Shown one piece after another: positions 18,485-27,212 of a stretch of DNA of 64,000 nt; position 1 is the stretch's first letter, and the number at the start of each line of letters is the position of its first letter. Position numbers and translations under genes: made by a program. Location of the stretch: NCBI RefSeq assembly GCF_005484585.1, contig NZ_CP039435.1, positions 2,046,001-2,110,000 on the forward strand, in the 5' to 3' direction. The notes beneath the pieces are model-generated. The model was not told the DNA's origin and ran no database searches. It saw only the letters and a program-made list of their open reading frames with translations. Origin of the DNA: Brevundimonas sp. SGAir0440 (GTDB taxonomy: Bacteria > Pseudomonadota > Alphaproteobacteria > Caulobacterales > Caulobacteraceae).

Positions 18485-20755
18485 CTATTCGGCGGCCAGG
18501 GCCTGGAGCTTGCGCTCCGCGCCCTCGCCGCCTTTGCCGTGGGGTTTCAGGGGAAAGATCATGCACACGCGTGCGCCGCGCAGGGTCTGGGCGTCGGCCA
18601 GCTTCAGCTCGCCGCCGTGGTCCTCGCAAATGCGTTTGACGATGGCCAGACCCAGGCCCGTGCCCTTCTCGCGCGTGGTCACATAGGGTTCGGTGAGGCG
18701 ATCGCGGTCGCGCGCCGGCAGACCCACGCCGTCGTCCTCGATCACGAAGGTCGCGACGCCGTCTTCGACTGTCAGCGACGCGATCACGCCCGCGTGGTCC
18801 GACGCCGCCGCCTCGCCCGCCGCAAGCCGTTGCGCCGCAACTGACTCACCCGCGTTCTTGAGGATGTTGATCAGCGCCTGCCCCACCATGCGGCCGTCGG
18901 CCTGCATCATCGCCTTGGGCAGGGGCTCGGTGATGTCGACGACGATGTCCGGCGCGGCGACCCGCTGAGCGAACACCGCCTCGCGCAACATTTCGGCCGG
19001 ATTCTCGGGCGCGAAACGCGGCGCCGGCATGCGGGCGAAGGACGAGAACTCATCGACCATGCGGCCGATGTCTCCGACCTGCCGGATGATGGTGTCGGTG
19101 CACCGGTCGAAGATTTCGACATCCTCGCCGATCCGCGCGCGATATTTCCGTTTCAGTCGCTCGGCCGACAGCTGGATCGGCGTCAGCGGATTCTTGATCT
19201 CATGGGCGATGCGACGGGCCACGTCGCGCCAGGCGGCGTTTCGCTGGGCCGTCACCAGACGGGTGATGTCGTCGAAGGTCAGGACCATCTCGCCACCCAG
19301 ACCACCCTCGATCCGAACGCGCAGCCGCCGCGTGTCCCCGCCCCGGCTGACGTCGATGTCTTCCTCGATATGGGCCTCGGCGCGCCGCACCAGATCGCTC
19401 AGCTCTGGCGACAACGCCGCCAGTTCATGGCCAAGAACCTCGGCGTCGTCGATGTGAAGCAGTTGCAGGGCGCTGTCGTTGATCGCCGAAACCCGCCCAC
19501 GCCTGTCCAGACCGATGACCCCGGCGCTGACGCCCGACAGCACGGTCTCGATGAAACGGCTGCGATCGTGCGCCTCGTCGCTCGCGGCCTTGAGCGCGGC
19601 CTGCTGCGCCTGCAGATCGCCGGTCATGCGGTTGAAGGCGTCCGACAGGGTGGCGATTTCGGCCGGCGCGCCGTCGCTGTCGACCCGTGCGGTGAAGTCG
19701 CCGCCTGCGACCTGTCCCGCCGCCTTCACCAACCGACCGATGGGCGCGGAGATGCTGCTGGCCGCCGACATTCCCAGCCACACCGCCCCGACCAGCACCA
19801 GCAGCGCCGTTTCCAGATAGCTTAGGATGAAGGCCGACTGGATGCGGGCCCTGCTCTCCTCCGCCTCGCGATAGGCCTGAATGGACTGCACGGCCGAACG
19901 CATCTGTGCGACGAGTCCCGGTGCCAGAGGACGCACGACGTAAAGATAGGCATCGCCATATCCCGGCAGAGGATAAAGGGCGCGAACGGTGTCGGGATAT
20001 TCGGTCACCTTGACGGGAATGTCCTGGCCCTCGGCCGCGATTTCCAGTTCGGACACTGGCGGCGCCAGATAAGGTGGAGCGCCGGGGAGTTCCCCAGTGG
20101 CCAGAACTTCACCTTTGCCGTTCAAAATATAGACTGCCGGATAGCCGAAAAACTCAGCGATTTGCGTCAATGCGCCGGCGAACTGAATGCGATTGTCGAA
20201 GACTTGGCGAGCCCCGCCCAGCTCGGTGCTCATGGTGCGCAGATCGCGCGTCATATCTGCACTGACATCGGCGATATAGGCCTTGCCGATCGACGCCCCG
20301 TTGTCAACGGAGGTGCTCACATTGGCGCTGAACCACTGGTCCACCCCCCGATTGACCAGAACGCCGAACACGAGAGCGATCAGCACAGCCGGGACCAGGG
20401 CCACCATCGAGAACAGAGCGACGAACCTCAGGTGAAGGCGCGATCCGGCTTCGTCGGTGCTGCGCACCAAGGTCAGCACGCGCCGGCCGACGATGATGGC
20501 CAGGCCGGAAATCAGAAGCAGATTGGCGGCCAGAACGATCAGGGCGATCTGGCTGCTCGATCCGCGCGCCGAGCCCGATGTCGCACCCGGGGCGACCGCC
20601 ACCAGCCAGATGGCCGCCGCCGTGATCGCGACGGCCAGAAAGAACGCCAGTCCGAAGCCGGTCCGGGCGCGTTCGCTATCGACCCATCCCCAGAACGACC
20701 CGTCGTCCGACGCGGGGTCGGGCGAAGCGGTGCGTGCTGAGGGCGTATCCGTCAT
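18485..20755 (-). CDS. ntrY: Sensor histidine kinase NtrY
   Basis: 756-residue membrane kinase. The N-terminus has several hydrophobic helices (about residues 30-120, then one near 310-330) bracketing a periplasmic or membrane-near region. HAMP follows (about 335-390), then PAS (about 400-490), a HisKA domain with HEIKNPLTPIQLSAERLK (about 515), and HATPase_c with N-box FVIEDDGVGLPARD and G-box TTREKGTGLGLAIV. The length is typical. It is expected to phosphorylate NtrX. The stop of dusB and the start of ntrY overlap as ATGA, so both are co-translated. The canonical ntrB and ntrC genes that lie between dusB and ntrY in Caulobacter and rhizobia are missing here. Confidence 0.96.
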   Translation of the reverse strand: MTDTPSARTASPDPASDDGSFWGWVDSERARTGFGLAFFLAVAITAAAIWLVAVAPGATSGSARGSSSQIALIVLAANLLLISGLAIIVGRRVLTLVRSTDEAGSRLHLRFVALFSMVALVPAVLIALVFGVLVNRGVDQWFSANVSTSVDNGASIGKAYIADVSADMTRDLRTMSTELGGARQVFDNRIQFAGALTQIAEFFGYPAVYILNGKGEVLATGELPGAPPYLAPPVSELEIAAEGQDIPVKVTEYPDTVRALYPLPGYGDAYLYVVRPLAPGLVAQMRSAVQSIQAYREAEESRARIQSAFILSYLETALLVLVGAVWLGMSAASSISAPIGRLVKAAGQVAGGDFTARVDSDGAPAEIATLSDAFNRMTGDLQAQQAALKAASDEAHDRSRFIETVLSGVSAGVIGLDRRGRVSAINDSALQLLHIDDAEVLGHELAALSPELSDLVRRAEAHIEEDIDVSRGGDTRRLRVRIEGGLGGEMVLTFDDITRLVTAQRNAAWRDVARRIAHEIKNPLTPIQLSAERLKRKYRARIGEDVEIFDRCTDTIIRQVGDIGRMVDEFSSFARMPAPRFAPENPAEMLREAVFAQRVAAPDIVVDITEPLPKAMMQADGRMVGQALINILKNAGESVAAQRLAAGEAAASDHAGVIASLTVEDGVATFVIEDDGVGLPARDRDRLTEPYVTTREKGTGLGLAIVKRICEDHGGELKLADAQTLRGARVCMIFPLKPHGKGGEGAERKLQALAAE

Positions 20756-21807
20756 GCCACAGCAGTCTCCAACAGCTGTGGCCCATTTTCAACAGCAGAC
20801 TTATCTAACCGAGGCAAATCCAGCCGCCATAGTTCGTGCATCGCGGCTTCGACGTCGATCGGATCGTCCAGGCGGCAAATTCTTGCCTTGGCCTCACGAC
20901 GGTGTTGCGGATCGGCCGGCCATGGCGCCTGTTCGATGTACCAGCCCAGGTGTTTGCGGAACATCTTCAAACCCAGCGGCAGGCCGTAGAACTCGGCCGA
21001 CGCCCGCAGGTGCTCGATCACGATCGCCAGCCGCTCTTCAGGTGCGGGTTCCTCCAGCGCCACGCCGTCGATCAGCGCCCGTTCAAGATGCGCCGCCAGC
21101 CACGGCCGGCCATAGACGCCCCGTCCCAGCATCAATCCGTCCGCGCCGGACTGCGCCAAGGCCTGGCGCGCTTCCTCGGCGGTGACGATGTCGCCATTGA
21201 CGATGACGGGGATGCCGACCGCCGCCTTCACCCTCCCGACCGCATCCCAATCCGCTTGCCCGGTATAGAACTGCTTTCGCGTGCGGCCATGCACCGTGAC
21301 CGCCTTGACGCCGATCTCTTCCGCGCGGCGGGCCAGTTCGGCGGCGTTCCGACTCTCGTCGTCCCAGCCCAATCGCATCTTGACCGTGACCGGCCGATCG
21401 GTGGCCTTGACCGCCGCCTCCATGATCCGACACGCCAGATCGGGCGTCCGCATCAGGGCCGAACCGGCAGCCGAGCCCGTGACCTCCTTGGCTGGACAGC
21501 CGAAGTTCAGATCGACGATGTCCGCCCCGGCCTTTTGCGCCATGCGCGCACCCTCGCCCATCTGTTCGGGATCGCGCCCGACCAGTTGGATGACGGTCAG
21601 CGGCAGACCGGCTCCCACGGCGGCGCGCCGCACGACGTCCGGCCGCGCCCGCGCCAGTTCCTTGGCGGCCACCATCTCTGTCGCGACATAGGCGGCGCCC
21701 AGTTTGGAGGCCAGCACGCGGAACGGCAGGTCGGTCACGCCAGTCATCGGCGCCATCAGCACCTGGCCGGGCACGGTCACATCGCCGATTTGCAAGGTCT
21801 TGGGCAT
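20752..21807 (-). CDS. dusB: tRNA-dihydrouridine synthase B (NifR3)
   Basis: 351-residue FMN enzyme that reduces uridines in the tRNA D-loop. The N-terminus QIGDVTVPGQVLMAPMTGVT is the DusB type. The catalytic Cys is in DLNFGCPAKEVTGS (about residue 98). VKMRLGWDDE, VTVHGRTRKQFYTG and VIVNGDI complete the TIM-barrel motifs. I use the ATG at 21807; two in-frame ATGs upstream (21825, 21843) are also possible. It heads the ntrYX operon. The last ~20 codons are AT-richer than the rest. Confidence 0.95.
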   Translation of the reverse strand: MPKTLQIGDVTVPGQVLMAPMTGVTDLPFRVLASKLGAAYVATEMVAAKELARARPDVVRRAAVGAGLPLTVIQLVGRDPEQMGEGARMAQKAGADIVDLNFGCPAKEVTGSAAGSALMRTPDLACRIMEAAVKATDRPVTVKMRLGWDDESRNAAELARRAEEIGVKAVTVHGRTRKQFYTGQADWDAVGRVKAAVGIPVIVNGDIVTAEEARQALAQSGADGLMLGRGVYGRPWLAAHLERALIDGVALEEPAPEERLAIVIEHLRASAEFYGLPLGLKMFRKHLGWYIEQAPWPADPQHRREAKARICRLDDPIDVEAAMHELWRLDLPRLDKSAVENGPQLLETAVA

Positions 21808-21902
21808 TTCCGTCTTTCGCCGCATCGCAGCCGCCCTCGTCAAGCACGACCGCGGCGCTTTGATGGTTTCGCCCCGTCGCCGCGCGCACTATCAAGGCCG
21901 CC

Positions 21903-23054
21903 ATGACATTCTCGGGCATCATCGTCGCAGCCGGTTCCGGCTTGCGCGCCGGCGGCGAAAAACAGTGGCGGAACCTGGGTGGGAAGCCCGTGCTGCGTTG
22001 GTCGGCCGAGGCCCTGCTGAACGCCCGGGCCGACGAACTGATCGTCGTGATCGCGCCCGACGCCGTTGAGCGTGTGGCGGAGGTGCTGTCCGGTTTGCCG
22101 CGTTGGAAAGCCGTCGTCGGTGGAGCCGCCCGCGCCGATTCGGTCCGCGCCGGGCTTGCGGCTCTGAGCTGTCCGGCAGATCAGCCGGTCTTGATCCATG
22201 ACGCCGCCCGTCCCCTGCTGGATCGCGCCGTCGTCGATCGTCTGCTGTTGGCCCTGAAAACCTCAGACGGTTCCCTGCCCGTCCTGCCCGTCGCCGACAG
22301 CCTGCGACGTGGAGAGGCGAACATCATGACCGACGTGGTCGAGCGCGACGGTCTGTGGCGCGCCCAGACGCCTCAAGCCTTCCGCCGGGGCGTGATCGAG
22401 ACCGCCTATGACGCCTGGTCGGACGCCGAGGTCCCGACCGACGAAGCCGTCGTCGTGCAGCGCTACGGCGGCGCGGTGGCCCTGGTTCAGGGCGATGCGC
22501 GTCTGATGAAACTGACCTATCCCGAGGATTTCGCCATGGCCGAAGCTTTGCTGCCCCAAGCGCAGCGTTATCAAACCCGCATCGGCTCCGGCTATGACGT
22601 GCATCGCTGGGGACCGGGCGGATCCGTCTGGCTGTGCGGGATCGAGGTGCCGCACGACCAGACTCTGATCGGCCACTCCGACGCGGACGCCGGTCTCCAC
22701 GCCCTGACCGACGCCATCCTGGGCGCCATCGCGGCGGGCGACATCGGCGACCATTTCCCGCCGACGGATCCGAAATGGAAGGGCGCCGCCTCGGACCTGT
22801 TCCTGATCCACGCCGCCGAACTGGTGGCGGCGCGCGGCGGCCGCATCGTCAATGTCGACGTCACCCTGATCTGCGAACACCCCAAGGTGAAGCCGCACCG
22901 CCAGGCCATGCGCGACCGGATCGCCGGGCTGCTGAGCCTTCCGCTCGACGCCGTCAGCGTCAAGGCCACCACGACCGAAGGGCTTGGCTTCACCGGACGC
23001 GGCGAAGGTCTGGCCGCCCAGGCCGTGGCGACCGTGGAAACGCCGGCGGCCTAG
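21903..23054 (+). CDS. ispDF: Bifunctional IspDF (MEP pathway of isoprenoid synthesis)
   Basis: 383-residue fusion of two MEP pathway enzymes, common in alphaproteobacteria. Residues 1-220 are the CDP-ME synthase Isp[18 protein letters not shown] binds CTP, and PVLPVADSL and [10 protein letters not shown] follow. From about residue 226 the IspF domain (MECDP synthase) begins with [11 protein letters not shown]. Its zinc ligands Asp and His are in GYDVH and in the later [16 protein letters not shown]. The pathway feeds undecaprenol, ubiquinone and carotenoids. The gene is divergent from dusB across 95 bp. Its TAG stop is shared with the convergent neighbour through the palindrome CTAG. Confidence 0.97.
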   Translation: MTFSGIIVAAGSGLRAGGEKQWRNLGGKPVLRWSAEALLNARADELIVVIAPDAVERVAEVLSGLPRWKAVVGGAARADSVRAGLAALSCPADQPVLIHDAARPLLDRAVVDRLLLALKTSDGSLPVLPVADSLRRGEANIMTDVVERDGLWRAQTPQAFRRGVIETAYDAWSDAEVPTDEAVVVQRYGGAVALVQGDARLMKLTYPEDFAMAEALLPQAQRYQTRIGSGYDVHRWGPGGSVWLCGIEVPHDQTLIGHSDADAGLHALTDAILGAIAAGDIGDHFPPTDPKWKGAASDLFLIHAAELVAARGGRIVNVDVTLICEHPKVKPHRQAMRDRIAGLLSLPLDAVSVKATTTEGLGFTGRGEGLAAQAVATVETPAA

Positions 23055-25339
23055 CGCGCCGCCATCTTCATCTGACGCACCAGCGATCCGAACAAGTTGA
23101 CGTAGTCGTCCGTCCACGGACGCACCGCCGTCGGCAACAGCTTGCGCCAACGCGCATCGTCCCTGAACCCTTCCAGCGCCGCCGGGCTCTTGCCGATCAG
23201 CAGGGCTTCTGTCGAGGCCTCGGCCATGTCGCCCTGGTTCGACTGCTCGATATAGACCTGGTGCAGGTGCGGGACCTTCAGCGCCTGCGCCGCCGCCTCG
23301 GCCGGCAGGGTGATCTCCAGGTTCCGGTTCGACAGATGCAGCACCACGACGCCGTCTGGCGCCAGCAGCCGCAGATAGCCGCGGATCGCCTCGACCGTCA
23401 GTAAGTGCGTCGGCACGGCGTCGGACGAGAAGGCGTCGATAACCAGCAGGTCATAGGATCCTGCCGGCTCGCGATCCATCGTCAGGCGCGCGTCCCCCAG
23501 AACCGTCCGCAACGGCCCATCGGCGCAGCCGTTGATGAAGCTGAACCATTGGGGGTCGCGCGACAGCCGATCCACCATCGGATCGATCTCGAAGAAGGTC
23601 AGTTGGTCCTGGGCGCGCTTGTAGGCCGCCATGGCGCCCGAGCCCTGCCCCACCACGCCGACGCGCGCGCCGTCCAGTCGTCTCGTCTGCATCTGCAGCA
23701 TCGCCTGCCCCAGCGGCGTCGAGGTCGCATAATAGAGCGTCGGCTGACAGCGGTTCGACGGCGCCTGGGCCTGGGCGCCATGCAAGGTCGTGCCGTGCAT
23801 CAGTACGTGGACCGGCCCGCCCATCAGCGGATCGTCGATCTTGGCCACCCGCATCACGCCAAAGAAGCTGCGCTCCGACAGGGCCCAGTCATAGCCGCGC
23901 GCCAGATGATAGCCGGACCAGACGATAACGGCCAAAACGATCGTGAACATCACCGCCCGATCGCGCACCAGGAAGGCGAACAGGGTCGCGATCCCCAGGA
24001 TGGCTTGCGCGATCCGCACCAGTTCGGCGTCCGGGATGGCCGCGCGAATGTCGGGCGCATAACGAACCGCCTCCATCGACAGCGGCCCCAGAAGGGCGAT
24101 GATCACGCCGGCGACGCAGCAGATGATTTCCCACGGCCTGATCTCGCCACGGCTCCACGGCCGCAGCAATCCGGCCGCCACCAGCACCAGCGGATATTCC
24201 CACACCATGTCGAAAATGGCTGGCGCGATCAGGCCGTTGAACAGTCCGCCGACTACGCCGCCCAGCGACAGCAACAGATAGAATTCGGTCAGCCGATCCG
24301 GCGCCGGCCGCCGCGCCGCCAGCCTTTGGTGACACATAAGCGCTGTAAAGAAGAAGGCCGCCAGATTGACGGTGAACACCAGCAGCCATTCACCAGTCCG
24401 GAACGCAATCAGGGCGGCGCAGGCCGCTGCCGCCGCCGCCTGCAAACCAAGGCCGATGGCTGGCGAAACAGCCGGCCGGGTCTGGAACGCGATGACAAAC
24501 GTCAGCAGATAAAGCGCAAGCGGTATGACCCACAGAAAGGGCGCTGAGGCCACATCCGTCGTCAGGTGCGCCGTCACGCCCAGCATCAGACTGGACGGCG
24601 CGGCGGCCAGCATAACCAGCATCCCCTTTTCGCGCCAGGCGATCGGCGGGCTGGCCTCAAGCGGCGCGGGCTCCGCCGACCCGATCTCACGACGCCGCCA
24701 GACCTGAACGCCCAGCCCCACGACCATCACCACGAACAGCCCATAGCCGACGCTCCACCCCAGGCGCTGATTCGACAGGCTGGCGAGCGGCTCGATCACC
24801 ACCGGATAGGCGATCAGGGCCAGGAAGCTGCCCAGGTTCGAGGCGGCGTAAAGAACATAGGGGTTCTGGCCGTCTGCGTGTCCCGCCCGCACGCGCGCAT
24901 ACCAAGCCTGAAGCAGCGGCGCCGTCGCCGACAGCACCGCAAACGGCGCGCCGATGGACACCGCCAGCGTCGCCAGCAGCCACATCGCCGGTTGGGACGG
25001 ATCGGGATCCCCCAACAGGCCGCTGATCTGCAAGGGCAGGAAAAACGCCGCGACGATCAGCAGGCCCAGATGCACCCCGACCTGCGCGCGCATCGTCGCC
25101 AGACGTTGCAGCAGGTGCGCGTAGCCATATCCGGCGAGCAGCGCGGTCTGGAAGAACACCATCGACGCGTTCCACACCGAAGGCGATCCGCCCAACGTCG
25201 GCAACAGCAGTTTGGCCGCCATCGGTTGAACGACGAAGACCAGACAGGCCGATGTGAAGATGGCGACGGCGAACAGGATCGGCGCGATGCGATCCGACGT
25301 CGGGGCTGCGGGGCGTAACGGATCGATAGCCTCGGTCAT
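23051..25339 (-). CDS. Membrane-fused spermidine-synthase-like protein
   Basis: 762-residue protein with two parts. Residues 1 to about 500 hold roughly 13 hydrophobic segments, beginning [20 protein letters not shown], which is typical of the long spermine/spermidine synthase-like membrane proteins sometimes called fused MFS. The C-terminal 230 residues form a SAM-dependent Rossmann domain: [14 protein letters not shown] (motif I), [13 protein letters not shown] (acidic SAM-ribose Asp) and [19 protein letters not shown]. Whether these proteins make polyamines is unproven. The stop shares CTAG with ispDF. Confidence 0.8.
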   Translation of the reverse strand: MTEAIDPLRPAAPTSDRIAPILFAVAIFTSACLVFVVQPMAAKLLLPTLGGSPSVWNASMVFFQTALLAGYGYAHLLQRLATMRAQVGVHLGLLIVAAFFLPLQISGLLGDPDPSQPAMWLLATLAVSIGAPFAVLSATAPLLQAWYARVRAGHADGQNPYVLYAASNLGSFLALIAYPVVIEPLASLSNQRLGWSVGYGLFVVMVVGLGVQVWRRREIGSAEPAPLEASPPIAWREKGMLVMLAAAPSSLMLGVTAHLTTDVASAPFLWVIPLALYLLTFVIAFQTRPAVSPAIGLGLQAAAAAACAALIAFRTGEWLLVFTVNLAAFFFTALMCHQRLAARRPAPDRLTEFYLLLSLGGVVGGLFNGLIAPAIFDMVWEYPLVLVAAGLLRPWSRGEIRPWEIICCVAGVIIALLGPLSMEAVRYAPDIRAAIPDAELVRIAQAILGIATLFAFLVRDRAVMFTIVLAVIVWSGYHLARGYDWALSERSFFGVMRVAKIDDPLMGGPVHVLMHGTTLHGAQAQAPSNRCQPTLYYATSTPLGQAMLQMQTRRLDGARVGVVGQGSGAMAAYKRAQDQLTFFEIDPMVDRLSRDPQWFSFINGCADGPLRTVLGDARLTMDREPAGSYDLLVIDAFSSDAVPTHLLTVEAIRGYLRLLAPDGVVVLHLSNRNLEITLPAEAAAQALKVPHLHQVYIEQSNQGDMAEASTEALLIGKSPAALEGFRDDARWRKLLPTAVRPWTDDYVNLFGSLVRQMKMAAR

Positions 25340-25379
25340 GCCTCTGGTTAGAGCGGGGTTCGCGGCCTATGAAAAGACC

Positions 25380-25868
25380 ATGTTTTCCCAAGATATCGCG
25401 CAGCTGGCGCAACAGATTGTCGCAACGGCCAGCGCGCGCGGCCTAATGCTGGCGACGGCCGAAAGCTGCACCGGCGGGCTGGTGTCCGCTGCGATCACGG
25501 CCATCCCCGGTTCGTCAGCGGTCCTGGATCGCGGCTTCATCACCTACAGCAACGAGGCCAAGATCGAGATGCTGGGCGTGTCGCTGGAAAGCCTGTCCGT
25601 CCACGGCGCCGTGTCGCAAGCCGTCGCAGTGGCGATGGCCGAGGGCGCAGTGGCGCACTCTCGCGCTTCTGTGTCGGTATCCGTCACGGGCGTGGCTGGA
25701 CCGGGCGGCGGATCGGTCGATAAGCCGGTGGGTCTCGTCCACTTCGCGGCGTCAGGCCCACAAGGCGTCGTTCACCGTGTCGAGCGGTTCGGCGACCTCG
25801 GCCGCGATGGCATCCGCCAAGCCAGCGTTCGCGTGGCGTTGGAAATGCTGGCGGATCGGCTCGCGTGA
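25380..25868 (+). CDS. pncC: CinA-family nicotinamide-nucleotide amidohydrolase
   Basis: 162-residue CinA C-terminal domain protein that deamidates NMN to nicotinate mononucleotide in NAD recycling. The catalytic Ser/Lys region reads LATAESCTGGLVSAAIT (about residue 25) and VSVTGVAGPGGGS (about 105) follows. The ATG at 25380 matches family length; a longer frame reaches upstream over the divergent gene. The stop overlaps the GTG of tusA (GTGA). It starts 40 bp from the divergent membrane-fused synthase gene. Confidence 0.92.
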   Translation: MFSQDIAQLAQQIVATASARGLMLATAESCTGGLVSAAITAIPGSSAVLDRGFITYSNEAKIEMLGVSLESLSVHGAVSQAVAVAMAEGAVAHSRASVSVSVTGVAGPGGGSVDKPVGLVHFAASGPQGVVHRVERFGDLGRDGIRQASVRVALEMLADRLA

Positions 25869-26116
25869 GCGGCCCTGTCGTTATCGACGCCAGGGGTCAC
25901 CGCTGCCCCGTTCCAAGCCTGAAGCTGATGAAGGCGATGGAAACCGCTCCGCCCGGGGCCCGGATCGTGCTGCTGGCCACCGATCCGATGGCCCGGATCG
26001 ATGTGCCGTTTCTGATGTCTCAGAAAGACGGGCGCGTGCTCGAGATCGAGGACGCCGACGGCCTTCTTCGCATTACGATCGAGACCGGCGCCCGGCCCGA
26101 CGCTCCGACAGATTGA
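25865..26116 (+). CDS. TusA-family sulfur carrier or sulfurtransferase
   Basis: 83-residue SirA/TusA/YedF fold. The conserved active-site Cys is in HRCPVPSLKLMKAM (Cys14 region, CPxP motif). Family members relay sulfur for tRNA 2-thiouridine, molybdenum cofactor or sulfur metabolism. The partner TusBCD/E genes are not here. The GTG start overlaps pncC by four bases, so it is translated from the same message. The last 44 bases overlap, tail to tail, the YihY gene. Confidence 0.85.
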   Translation: MSGPVVIDARGHRCPVPSLKLMKAMETAPPGARIVLLATDPMARIDVPFLMSQKDGRVLEIEDADGLLRITIETGARPDAPTD

Positions 26117-27029
26117 CGACATCGGCCGGCGGCGTGTCGGCGATCGCGCGCGCCTTGGCCGCCAGCTCCATCTCGGTGGCGAAGGCGCCGCCGTAGAAGA
26201 TGGCGTTGACGTTCCACGACAGCCAGATCAGCAGCACCACCACGGCGCCGACCGATCCATAGGTGGCCCCCAGCGGCGCGATCTGCTCGACATAGATGGC
26301 GCACAGCCATGACGACACGACCGACATCAAGGTCGCCACCAGACCGCCCGCCGTGGCCGGCAGCCACGCGACCGGCGCCCTGTGGCTCATGGCGTAGCGG
26401 TAAAGCAGCGTCAGCCCGATCACCAAGCCGATCGCGGGCAGTAAGGCGTCCAGCGGCGCCATGCCGATTCGCCCGGGCAGGCCGGCGGCCGACGACGACG
26501 CATGCGCCATGATCCGCACGGTCACGACCGCGCCCGACACCACAGTGAACAGCGCAAAGGCGAAGATGGCCACGAAGAAGGCCAGCAGATTGAACTTGAA
26601 GAAGCCGTGCGGCTCGGTCTCGTCATGGATCAGGTTCAATCCCGCCAATAAGGCCTTGAAACCTCGATGCGCGGCATAGGCGCCGACGAACAGGGCGAAG
26701 GCGCTCTGAGCGGAAACCGTCCGCGCCGATGCGTTGCTCAAACGCGTGATTTCGCCCTGGAAAATGGTCTGCGCCGCTTTGGGCAGCAGGTCCGACAAGG
26801 CGGTCGCCTGGGCGCTGACTTCGCTGATCGACAGACCCAGCTTGTAGAAGCCGATTAAGATGGCGATCGCCGGAAACACGGCTAACAGGGCGAAGAAGGA
26901 CACGCCGCCCGTGTAGAGCATGACGTCGCGCCCCCAACTGCGGGTAAACGCTCGCACGGCCAGCCCACCCCAGAACCCGGGCGCTTTCAGGACCGACCGT
27001 GTCAGTTGCTCACTCAAATCAGTCCCCAC
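26073..27029 (-). CDS. YihY/BrkB-family inner-membrane protein
   Basis: 318-residue protein with six hydrophobic segments. The first, LYTGGVSFFALLAVFPAIAI near residue 40, is the typical YihY signature. AHRGFKALLAGLNLIHDE and the later YGSVGAVVVLLIWLSWN also match. The family was once called RNase BN in error; its function is unknown, perhaps envelope transport. The start is GTG at 27029. The C-terminal 15 codons overlap tusA on the other strand. Confidence 0.88.
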   Translation of the reverse strand: MGTDLSEQLTRSVLKAPGFWGGLAVRAFTRSWGRDVMLYTGGVSFFALLAVFPAIAILIGFYKLGLSISEVSAQATALSDLLPKAAQTIFQGEITRLSNASARTVSAQSAFALFVGAYAAHRGFKALLAGLNLIHDETEPHGFFKFNLLAFFVAIFAFALFTVVSGAVVTVRIMAHASSSAAGLPGRIGMAPLDALLPAIGLVIGLTLLYRYAMSHRAPVAWLPATAGGLVATLMSVVSSWLCAIYVEQIAPLGATYGSVGAVVVLLIWLSWNVNAIFYGGAFATEMELAAKARAIADTPPADVVNLSERRAGRRSRS

Positions 27030-27137
27030 AACCGTTGCACAGGCGGCGGAACCTAGCGGAATTCGTCTGTGGCGAAAGTCTCATCCGCGTGAGGACGATC
27101 ATTCGCGATCCGGCCGCATCCCTTTGGCCCGACGACA

Positions 27138-27167
27138 TTGCATCCTTAACACCCTCGTCGCTATGGT
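27138..27167 (+). promoter_or_regulatory. Candidate housekeeping promoter of the popA-like gene
   Basis: TTGCATC (27138-27144), a 15-base spacer and GCTATGGT (27160-27167) resemble the Caulobacter housekeeping pattern TTGACG / GCTANAWC. A start about 6-8 bases later would leave a 40-base leader before the SD GGAGA and the ATG at 27213. Match is by eye only. Confidence 0.4.
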
Positions 27168-27212
27168 CCGCGCGTTTCCGGCCGGCTATTGGCGCGGCGA
27201 CCTTTGGAGACG

